The notes below the pieces were generated by a model. The model ran no database searches and was not told where the DNA came from. It was given only the letters and a program-made list of their open reading frames with translations. From NCBI GenBank assembly GCA_002790315.1, contig PFUW01000021.1, positions 3,473-9,170 on the forward strand: DNA of 5,698 bases. The letters are read 5' to 3'. The first letter of the stretch is position 1. Each line of letters opens with the position of its first letter. Below, in pieces: positions 1 to 4,233 of the stretch. Origin of the DNA: Huberarchaeum crystalense [NCBI: Candidatus Huberarchaeum crystalense] (GTDB lineage Archaea > Huberarchaeota > Huberarchaeia > Huberarchaeales). Position numbers and translations under genes: made by a program.

Positions 1-15
1 TCTATAAATCCAAAA

Positions 16-288
16 TTACTTAATTCTTGGACCAACAAAAAAACCATCTTCAAGGTCTTTACTTAAAATAATTTGCTTGTGATTTTTATTGCAAACAATG
101 TCTTCCCTTGTAATGTTTTTTACTTCAATTGGTTGAAATGATGGCGCAACATTTTCAACATCTATTTCTTCAATTTGTTCAAACATTTTCAATATTTCAT
201 TGCATTGTTTCTCAAATTTAGCTTTTTCAGCAAGAGAAAGGTCTATGTGTGCTGTTTTGGCAATGCTATCTAAATTTATATTAACCAT
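16..288 (-). CDS. gatC: Aspartyl/glutamyl-tRNA amidotransferase subunit C (GatC)
   Basis: This 90-residue protein matches GatC, the small subunit of the GatCAB amidotransferase. That complex converts misacylated Asp-tRNA(Asn) and/or Glu-tRNA(Gln) to the amide form in the cytoplasm; GatC wraps around and stabilises GatA. Seen here: an N-terminal helical part with the family pattern IAKTAHIDLS (residues 9-18), then NEILKMFEQIEEIDVENVAP (30-49), a single Arg-Glu-Asp (61-63), and the C-terminal signature LEDGFFVGPRI (79-89). Length is normal for the family. The frame stays open 21 codons further upstream, but that stretch lies inside rps27e and is Lys/Asn-rich, so ATG at 288 is chosen. The start sits 1 nt after the rps27e stop (TAAAATG) with no Shine-Dalgarno, suggesting translational coupling. 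gatA and gatB are not in the window; they may lie beyond position 1. Confidence 0.9.
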   Translation of the reverse strand: MVNINLDSIAKTAHIDLSLAEKAKFEKQCNEILKMFEQIEEIDVENVAPSFQPIEVKNITREDIVCNKNHKQIILSKDLEDGFFVGPRIK

Positions 289-289
289 T

Positions 290-688
290 TTATTGTTTTT
301 GTGTGTTTTTTGATTTTTGTTTTTTATGCGTAGGTGTTGTTTTTTCATCAATTTGCACTTTTTTAGTAAGCGGGTTTATTTTAGATTTTTTGGAAAAACT
401 ATGTATGCTCCTATTTGAAGCATTAGAATTTGTTATTGCAGGGGTTGATTCTAAATTTTGCGCAGAAGATAAGAGATGCAAATCATTGTTCTCATCTCCA
501 ACTCTAATTATTTTTGTTAATATTTCAGATTTACCGCCTGTTGGTCTAGCTAAGACCTTCCCACAATTATTGCATTTTATAACAGCTGTTGCTTTGTTGA
601 AGATTATTTGCTTGTTATGACAATTCTTACACTCAACTTCTAAAAAGCGTGAGTTAGGATTTTTAAAAAGTTTTTCAACAGTTGTCAT
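290..688 (-). CDS. rps27e: Small ribosomal subunit protein eS27 (S27e) with long basic C-terminal tail
   Basis: Residues 10-63 match archaeal/eukaryotic S27e, a zinc-ribbon protein of the small ribosomal subunit. Zinc ligands are visible as CKNC (C20, C23) and CNNC (C39, C42), followed by the typical GKVLARPTGGKSEIL (43-57). Archaeal S27e is usually about 60-65 residues. This one is 132, with roughly 65 extra residues rich in Ser, Asn, Lys and Thr, no clear domain, and a strongly basic end. The tail is probably disordered and may contact rRNA (inference). The start overlaps the rpl44e stop as ATGA, and a GGAG at 700-703 lies 11 nt before the ATG, so the two genes are probably translationally coupled. 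In many archaea rpl44e-rps27e is followed by the gene for aIF2 alpha; here gatC follows instead. The S27e domain is secure; the tail's function is unknown. Confidence 0.93.
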   Translation of the reverse strand: MTTVEKLFKNPNSRFLEVECKNCHNKQIIFNKATAVIKCNNCGKVLARPTGGKSEILTKIIRVGDENNDLHLLSSAQNLESTPAITNSNASNRSIHSFSKKSKINPLTKKVQIDEKTTPTHKKQKSKNTQKQ

Positions 689-969
689 TCTTTTGAAATC
701 TCCAATATTTTTAGGCGAGGATAATTTTTAAGTGTGGATTTTTTGCATTCTGCACATGTCAGCAAAAGAGTATGTTGTATATTTACTTTATACTTACCCC
801 CCCCAACTTTTACAGGAAATCCATGATAGCCTTTCAGGCGATCTTGGTGCAATCGTTCTGCATGTCCTAATTTTGATCTCTTTTTGCTTGTTTTTTGTGT
901 TTTAACAGCGTGCACAGTGTATTTTTTGCAATGAGGGCAATATACCTCCATCTCTTTTGGAACCTTCAT
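685..969 (-). CDS. rpl44e: Large ribosomal subunit protein eL42 (L44e)
   Basis: This 94-residue protein matches L44e (eL42), a zinc-binding protein of the archaeal/eukaryotic large subunit located near the E site. Seen here: MKVPKEMEVYCPHCKKYTVH at the N-terminus with the first CxxC (C11, C14), a Lys/Arg-rich middle (residues 23-49), and the second CxxC (C72, C75) in LTCAECKKST. Length agrees with the archaeal family (about 92-95). The frame is open 31 codons further upstream, but that part is Phe/Tyr-rich and unlike L44e, so ATG at 969 is chosen. It is the first gene of the rpl44e-rps27e-gatC cluster and its stop overlaps the rps27e start by 4 nt. A run of eight C on the plus strand (797-804) encodes V-G-G-G-K and is a potential slippage site. 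Confidence 0.95.
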   Translation of the reverse strand: MKVPKEMEVYCPHCKKYTVHAVKTQKTSKKRSKLGHAERLHQDRLKGYHGFPVKVGGGKYKVNIQHTLLLTCAECKKSTLKNYPRLKILEISKE

Positions 970-1010
970 ATTCTTTTTATATAAAAAAGAGTGTTGTGTT
1001 TTCTCAAAGA

Positions 1011-1018
1011 AAATATAA
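1011..1018 (-). promoter_or_regulatory. Possible TATA box of the rpl44e-rps27e-gatC operon
   Basis: On the minus strand this reads TTATATTT, similar to archaeal box A. Its centre is about 45 nt before the rpl44e ATG, which would put transcription start near 990 and leave a leader of about 20 nt. A second AT-rich box (977-988) is only about 13 nt from the ATG, too close unless a downstream start is used. Tentative in such AT-rich DNA. Confidence 0.3.
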
Positions 1019-1097
1019 TATGTTTTGGTTGATAATAATACAAAAAAAATTATGTTTCTCAAAAAGATCTAACTTACACACTATGTAAGATTAATAT

Positions 1098-1169
1098 GCC
1101 TCTGTAGTCTAACGGTTAGGACATTACCCTGTCACGGTAATAATCCGGGTTCAAATCCCGGCAGAGGCG
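1098..1169 (+). tRNA. tRNA-Asp (anticodon GUC)
   Basis: A complete cloverleaf can be folded by eye. The acceptor stem GCCTCTG (1098-1104) pairs fully with CAGAGGC (1162-1168), with discriminator G at 1169. The D stem is GTCT/GGAC (1107-1110 with 1119-1122, one U-G pair) with an 8-nt loop containing GG. The anticodon stem TTACC/GGTAA (1124-1128 with 1136-1140) carries anticodon GTC at 1131-1133. The variable loop is 4 nt, and the T stem CCGGG/CCCGG (1145-1149 with 1157-1161) has loop TTCAAAT. Anticodon GUC with G73 fits aspartate. CCA is not encoded and must be added after transcription. The gene is divergent from rpl44e and convergent with the DRG gene. No clear TATA box was seen at the expected distance. 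Confidence 0.97.
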
Positions 1170-1170
1170 C

Positions 1171-1176
1171 TTTTTT
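1171..1176 (+). terminator. Oligo-T terminator after tRNA-Asp
   Basis: Six T residues follow the tRNA 3' end directly. T-runs are the usual intrinsic termination signal for archaeal RNA polymerase, and this position fits termination before the convergent DRG gene. Confidence 0.5.
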
Positions 1177-1199
1177 GTGCTTGATTTTAGCTAAATAAA

Positions 1200-2297
1200 T
1201 CAATATCTAAAATGAAGTTCTAAAACATCTTTATCAAATATCTCAAAATCAAGACCTATTTTTTGTCCATTATATCTTGAATCTTTGCGAAATATCCTTG
1301 CAAATCTTATATCTTCTTCTTTAAATCCTCTGCGAATTTGCTCGCACACATCAAAAACATTTGTTCTTCCTTGAAAAATTAGGGGGTTTTCAAAATCAAT
1401 CTCACTGTTTGGCTTTTTTAAAAGCAATCTTTTAAGTTCTAATTTCTCAAATATTTTTTGCTTGAGATTGTCGAGGCCTTGCTTGTTTTTTGTTGAAATA
1501 AATACAATTTCTTGAATTTCTGCTTTAATTTTAGATTTTTCTTTACCAGAAAGCAAGTCATCTTTATTAAAAACAACAATTGATGGCACATATACTTTAT
1601 TTCTAGAAAATACATCAGTAAATTGATCAAAGCTCACTAACCCACAAATCAAAACATCACCATTATACCATCCTTGCGACCGCAAAAATTCTTTTGCGCG
1701 CTCAACAGGGAAAGATTTATCTGTAAGAATATTTACTCCTTTGCTTGCTTTTTTGAAGAAAAATATTGGCGGGGCTTTTTCATTGATTCTTACTCCCACA
1801 TTATAAAGTTCTTTTTGTATTTGTTGGAGCTGGGATATTTTATCAAGTAAGATTAAAACCAAATCAGCATTATGTAAAGCACTCAATACTTTTTTTCCTT
1901 TTCCTTTTCCAGTAGATGCATCTACTATAATACCTGGCAAGTCAATTAGCTGTATTTGCGCGCCATTATATTTCATCATACCCGGGATTGCTAATAATGT
2001 TGTAAAATCATAATCACCTACTTTTGAATTTGCATTTGTCAATTCATTTAAAAGCGAGGATTTTCCAACAGAAGGAAAACCAACAAAACAAACAGTTGCA
2101 TCGCCTGCTTTTTTCAGCATAAATCCTTCACTATCAAGCTTTTTGCTCGCTCTTTTCTCTAATTCGCACCTTAATTTTGCAATTTTGCCTGTTAGCAAAC
2201 CAAGATGTTTTTCAGTGGCTTTATTTTTTTGTGTGTGTGTTATTTCTTTTTTTATTTCTTCAATTTTTTCTTCAATTTTTGGATTAATAGGATGCAT
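1200..2297 (-). CDS. DRG/Rbg family GTP-binding protein with TGS domain
   Basis: This 365-residue protein matches the archaeal DRG (developmentally regulated GTP-binding, Rbg) branch of OBG-type GTPases, which act on ribosomes. Domains in order: an N-terminal charged helix with QKNKATEKHLGLLTGKIAKL (23-42); a G domain with P-loop GFPSVGKS (73-80), DYDFTT (95-100, G2), DLPG (119-122, G3), NKDD (244-247, G4) and STK (268-270, G5); an inserted helical segment (about 150-235); and a C-terminal TGS domain (about 303-365). All nucleotide-binding motifs are intact and the length is normal. The frame extends six codons to a TTG at 2315, but ATG at 2297 is preferred. It begins the conserved homology and lies about 24 nt from the TATA-like box at 2317-2324, as expected for a leaderless mRNA. 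Its 5' end is the first unit of a 4 x 66-bp tandem array. Its 3' end converges on tRNA-Asp. Confidence 0.93.
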   Translation of the reverse strand: MHPINPKIEEKIEEIKKEITHTQKNKATEKHLGLLTGKIAKLRCELEKRASKKLDSEGFMLKKAGDATVCFVGFPSVGKSSLLNELTNANSKVGDYDFTTLLAIPGMMKYNGAQIQLIDLPGIIVDASTGKGKGKKVLSALHNADLVLILLDKISQLQQIQKELYNVGVRINEKAPPIFFFKKASKGVNILTDKSFPVERAKEFLRSQGWYNGDVLICGLVSFDQFTDVFSRNKVYVPSIVVFNKDDLLSGKEKSKIKAEIQEIVFISTKNKQGLDNLKQKIFEKLELKRLLLKKPNSEIDFENPLIFQGRTNVFDVCEQIRRGFKEEDIRFARIFRKDSRYNGQKIGLDFEIFDKDVLELHFRY

Positions 2298-2316
2298 AAA
2301 TTTTTTGGATGGCAAA

Positions 2317-2324
2317 AATATAAA
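2317..2324 (-). promoter_or_regulatory. TATA box (box A) of the DRG gene
   Basis: Minus-strand TTTATATT, close to the archaeal box A consensus TTTAWATA. Its centre is about 24 nt from the DRG ATG at 2297, so transcription would start at or next to the ATG (leaderless). The same box is repeated in the three upstream units. Confidence 0.6.
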
Positions 2325-2382
2325 TTACAAAACATCTTCAATTTTTGGATTAATAGGATGCATAAATTTTTTGGATAGCAAA

Positions 2383-2522
2383 AATATAAATTACAAAACA
2401 TCTTCAATTTTTGGATTAATAGGATGCATAAATTTTTTGGATAGCAAAAATATAAATTACAAAACATCTTCAATTTTTGGATTAATAGGATGCATAAATT
2501 TTTTGGATAGCAAAAATATAAA
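2383..2522 (-). promoter_or_regulatory. Three duplicated TATA boxes upstream of DRG
   Basis: Exact copies of TTTATATT at 2383-2390, 2449-2456 and 2515-2522, each about 24 nt before an ATG (2363, 2429, 2495). If active they would give transcripts starting on short decoy reading frames that stop just before the next TATA box. Activity is inferred from sequence only. Confidence 0.5.
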
Positions 2523-2569
2523 TTACAAAACAAAGCAAAGTATTTATTTTGTTATCTTTTGAATGTAAT

Positions 2570-3469
2570 TTACAAATCAAATTCAATACTTTTCAAATCC
2601 CTTGCAACTTCTACATTTTTAAAAACTGTTTTTGCTTCTTTTTCAAAAAGAGTGATGTCTAAGTGACGGCTGCTAAAATGCGTTAAAATCAAGTGCTTTA
2701 CTTTTGCTTTTTTTGCTGTGGTTGCCGCATCTTTTGCTGTCATATGATAATAATCTTCTGTGCGGTTATCTTCTTTCAAATAAGTAGATTCAAATACAGC
2801 AATATCTGCTTCTTTTGCAAAAGAAATTAAATTTTTGCAAGAAATTGTGTCTCCAGAAAAAACAAGAGAAAACGACCTTTTTTGAAAAGTTACATCTTTT
2901 GCTTTTATTTTTTTTCCTTTGTATTCTATATCAAAGCCTTTTTGCAATTTATTCCATTTTGGACCGCGCGCCAACCCTATTTTTTCTAACTTTTCAACAT
3001 TTACTTTTATAGGAAATTTTAATATTATTTTATATGCAAAACTAGGCACATTATGCTCAACTTTTTCGCAAAGCACTTCAATTTTTTCATTAGCAAAAAC
3101 AAAGCCAGCATCTTCAATGACCTTTGCGTGAAACCATTTGAATTTGTTGCTAAAATAAGCGAGCTGTTCTTTTATAAAATTTTCATATGGTTTTGGTGAA
3201 AATAAAATCAGTGGTCTTTCTCTTTTGTTTAATTCCATGCTTGACAACAAAGGAAGAAGTCCTGACATATGATCAATATGCCAATGAGTAATCAAAATAT
3301 AATTAATGTTTTGGTAATTTTTTTTTAATAAAAGCAATTGTCGTTGGCAGTTTTCGCCGCAGTCAATTAAAATCGAATAATTTTCATATTCAAGTAGATT
3401 GCAAGTATGGGCGCGTGCCTTTGTCGGCATTCCGCTTGCTGTTCCTAAAAAGCTCAGTGTAGATTTCAT
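2570..3469 (-). CDS. rnz: Ribonuclease Z (tRNA 3'-processing endonuclease, MBL fold)
   Basis: This 299-residue protein matches RNase Z, the zinc metallo-beta-lactamase nuclease that cuts precursor tRNAs after the discriminator base so that CCA can be added. This fits the tRNA-Asp here, which lacks an encoded CCA. Seen in order: N-terminal LGTASGMPTKARAHTC (8-23); D36 (motif I); HWHIDH (62-67, motif II); H138 (motif III); the family motif GLARGPKWNKLQKG (164-177); SGDT with D206 (motif IV); the RNase Z-type HMT at 241-243; and THFSSRH with H263 (motif V). All metal ligands are present and the length is typical. The frame extends 21 codons upstream to 3532, but that stretch is a duplicated Phe/Lys/Gln/Asn segment and probably promoter DNA. 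ATG at 3469 begins the homology. It lies upstream of, and in the same direction as, DRG. Confidence 0.93.
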   Translation of the reverse strand: MKSTLSFLGTASGMPTKARAHTCNLLEYENYSILIDCGENCQRQLLLLKKNYQNINYILITHWHIDHMSGLLPLLSSMELNKRERPLILFSPKPYENFIKEQLAYFSNKFKWFHAKVIEDAGFVFANEKIEVLCEKVEHNVPSFAYKIILKFPIKVNVEKLEKIGLARGPKWNKLQKGFDIEYKGKKIKAKDVTFQKRSFSLVFSGDTISCKNLISFAKEADIAVFESTYLKEDNRTEDYYHMTAKDAATTAKKAKVKHLILTHFSSRHLDITLFEKEAKTVFKNVEVARDLKSIEFDL

Positions 3470-3473
3470 AGAT

Positions 3474-3526
3474 TTTTTAAGATTTTGTTTAAAAAAGAAG
3501 TGTTGATTTTTAAGATTTTGTTTAAA
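3474..3526 (-). repeat. 20-bp direct repeat (33-bp period) in the RNase Z promoter region
   Basis: The plus-strand sequence tttttaagattttgtttaaa occurs exactly at 3474-3493 and again at 3507-3526. On the minus strand each copy gives a TTTAAACA box followed by AAATCTTAAAAA. The copy nearer the gene is placed to serve RNase Z; the other is a duplicate upstream. Confidence 0.85.
3486..3495 (-). promoter_or_regulatory. Probable TATA box of RNase Z
   Basis: The minus strand reads TTTTTAAACA. The centre is about 21-22 nt from the ATG at 3469, compatible with a leaderless or nearly leaderless transcript. The element is duplicated 33 bp upstream. Box identity is uncertain in this AT-rich context. 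Confidence 0.4.
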
Positions 3527-3532
3527 GAACAA

Positions 3533-3810
3533 ACAATTAAAAAAATAATAAATATTATTAAAAGGGTTTTAACTTTGTGTTGCGCATATTTTAGTTTTAT
3601 TTAAATTTTGTTTTTTTATATTAAAATATATTTAAAAGTTAGTTTAAAAATTAAAGAATTTGTAAAAAAATATTGTGATTTTTTGCTTTTTTCGGGCGCA
3701 ATTACAAACATTAATAAAAAAATTGTGTAAAAAATATCTATTTTTATAAGTTGTAACCAACAACCACATCTGCATTTAAATTTTATTAATACAGAGTTTT
3801 TAAACAACAA
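3533..3810. other. Gene-free AT-rich stretch between divergent genes
   Basis: No convincing gene in either strand. A 64-codon minus-strand frame here needs a TTG start and has no recognisable motif. Slightly GC-richer islands occur at about 3690-3702 (ttcgggcgcaatt) and 3750-3773. The second contains a small inverted repeat, GTTGT/ACAAC (3750-3754 with 3760-3764). The 12-mer taactttgtgtt at 3570-3581 recurs at 3950-3961. An unrecognised small RNA cannot be excluded. Confidence 0.5.
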
Positions 3811-3818
3811 TAAATATA
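3811..3818 (+). promoter_or_regulatory. Possible TATA box of the lysine-rich microprotein gene
   Basis: TAAATATA on the plus strand, followed by AAAATT. Transcription would start near 3840, about 30 nt before the ATG at 3872, leaving a leader long enough to hold the Shine-Dalgarno site at 3862-3866. Spacing is consistent; the box itself is weak evidence. Confidence 0.4.
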
Positions 3819-3861
3819 AAAATTATAGGAGAGCCACATTCATTTAATGCTTTTCTATAAT

Positions 3862-3866
3862 GGAGG
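3862..3866 (+). promoter_or_regulatory. Strong Shine-Dalgarno site (GGAGG)
   Basis: GGAGG lies 5 nt before the ATG at 3872. It is the clearest ribosome binding site in the window; DRG, RNase Z and the dehydrogenase show none. It is the main evidence that the very short frame downstream is translated. Confidence 0.7.
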
Positions 3867-3871
3867 AAAAA

Positions 3872-3931
3872 ATGGCAAAAAAAAAGACAACTAAAAAAAT
3901 AGTAAAAAAAGATACGAAGAAAAAAAAATAG
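3872..3931 (+). CDS. 19-residue lysine-rich microprotein
   Basis: The frame encodes MAKKKTTKKIVKKDTKKKK followed by TAG. Eleven of 19 residues are Lys; there is one Asp and no hydrophobic core, so it should be disordered and highly basic. Its start is supported by GGAGG 5 nt upstream and a plausible TATA box about 57 nt upstream. Short Lys-rich proteins opening with MAKKK are familiar from small archaeal genomes and resemble histone or ribosomal-protein tails; nucleic-acid binding is a guess from charge alone. A-rich DNA favours Lys codons by chance, so the Shine-Dalgarno is what separates this from noise. A 12-bp interrupted hairpin follows 9 nt after the stop. No family is recognised. Confidence 0.55.
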   Translation: MAKKKTTKKIVKKDTKKKK

Positions 3932-3940
3932 ATATAAAAA

Positions 3941-3974
3941 GAGGGGGCATAACTTTGTGTTATGCCTGCACCTC
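3941..3974 (+). other. RNA hairpin downstream of the microprotein gene
   Basis: A perfect 8-bp stem GGCATAAC/GTTATGCC (3946-3953 with 3959-3966) closes a 5-nt loop TTTGT. Beyond an internal loop (3945 versus 3967-3970), GAGG (3941-3944) can pair with CCTC (3971-3974). No T-run follows directly, so it is not a classic intrinsic terminator; it may protect a 3' end or be part of a small RNA. The 3' arm runs into CACCTCCTT (3969-3977), which resembles the 16S rRNA 3' end. Confidence 0.6.
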
Positions 3975-3991
3975 CTTAAATTTAAATAATA

Positions 3992-4094
3992 TTTAGTTAT
4001 ATTTAAATTAGAATTAAACGAGTTGATTTTTTAAATTAGAATTAATGCAGTTTAGTTATATTTAAATTAGAATTAAACGAGTTGATTTTTTAAA
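3992..4094. repeat. 44-bp direct repeat (59-bp period)
   Basis: Two identical 44-bp copies (3992-4035 and 4051-4094), beginning tttagttatatttaaatt and ending gttgattttttaaa, are separated by 15 bp. The core aaattagaattaa occurs a third time across the junction (4033-4045). Each copy includes a TATA-like ttatatttaaa. The repeat lies 40-140 bp upstream of the dehydrogenase start and contains no long reading frame. Confidence 0.9.
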
Positions 4095-4110
4095 GTTATA
4101 GCAAAAATAA

Positions 4111-4118
4111 TTTATGAT
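4111..4118 (+). promoter_or_regulatory. Possible TATA box of the FAD-dehydrogenase gene
   Basis: TTTATGAT preceded by A-rich GCAAAAATAA, with its centre about 20 nt before the ATG at 4135, a spacing close to that at DRG and RNase Z. Weak match to consensus. Confidence 0.25.
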
Positions 4119-4134
4119 ATTAAATAAATAATAT

Positions 4135-4233
4135 ATGAATAAAACTCTGAAAAAGATAAGTCATACTAAATTAAATGAATTTGATATTGTGATAATTAGA
4201 GGGGGGCCGGCAGGGATTTTTGCTTGCAAATGA
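4135..4233 (+). pseudogene. N-terminal FAD-binding fragment of the dehydrogenase, separated by a frameshift
   Basis: From ATG 4135 this frame encodes 32 residues ending at TGA 4231. It contains EFDIVIIRGGPAGIFA, clearly the first beta strand and dinucleotide-binding turn that should begin the dehydrogenase encoded just downstream. The downstream frame (from 4220) is one base ahead. Removing one T from the run at 4217-4221, or from the TT at 4224-4225, joins the two into a single 469-residue protein reading ...GGPAGILLANEL or ...GGPAGIFAANEL. The first Gly of the expected GxGxxG is Arg here (AGA, 4198-4200). Possible causes are true gene decay, a sequencing or assembly error, or a programmed +1 shift. 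Confidence 0.75.

Larger units (their letters stand above)
2269..2532 (-). repeat. 4 x 66-bp tandem array made from the DRG promoter and start codon
   Basis: Four head-to-tail units of exactly 66 bp (2269-2334, 2335-2400, 2401-2466, 2467-2532). I see one difference among them: G at 2311 in unit 1 where the others have A. On the minus strand each unit reads TGTTTTGTAA, then box TTTATATT, then ATG, then ...AAAATTGAAGA. Unit 1 is therefore the real promoter and first codons of the DRG gene. Units 2-4 each carry a TATA box and an ATG opening a 12-codon reading frame, MHPINPKIEDVL then TAA (2325-2363, 2391-2429, 2457-2495), which repeats the DRG N-terminus. Because 66 is a multiple of three, other frames on both strands stay open as well; those are artefacts. 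Near-identity points to recent expansion. Confidence 0.97.

Noticed and set aside
289-351. Longer GatC start at 351
   Set aside because: The extra 21 codons lie inside rps27e and encode only Lys/Asn/Gln-rich sequence; homology begins after ATG 288.
303-620. 105-codon plus-strand frame
   Set aside because: Antisense to rps27e and gatC, hydrophobic only because the coding strand is Lys/Asn-rich.
970-1062. Longer L44e start at 1062
   Set aside because: The extension is Phe/Tyr-rich, unlike L44e, and covers the likely promoter; MKVPKEMEVYCPHC from 969 fits the family start.
2269-2532. CRISPR-like array
   Set aside because: Units are contiguous 66-bp tandem copies with no unique spacers, and one unit is the coding start of DRG.
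2252-2533. 93-codon minus-strand reading frame with a repeated 22-residue Cys/Leu-rich unit
   Set aside because: It arises because the 66-bp repeat is a multiple of three; it overlaps the DRG start in another frame and its unit matches no known repeat protein.
2143-2562. 139-codon plus-strand frame with four 22-residue repeats
   Set aside because: Opposite strand of the same array; its 5' part is antisense to the well-supported DRG gene.
3616-3810. 64-codon minus-strand frame with a Cys-rich KCRCGCW segment
   Set aside because: Needs a TTG start, has no ribosome site or promoter, and the rest is AT-driven Phe/Ile/Lys composition.
3847-3894. 15-codon frame (MLFYNGGKNGKKKDN) overlapping the microprotein start
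   Set aside because: Possible leader peptide, but its nearest AGGAG (about 3827-3832) is over 12 nt away and the strong GGAGG is placed for ATG 3872 instead.
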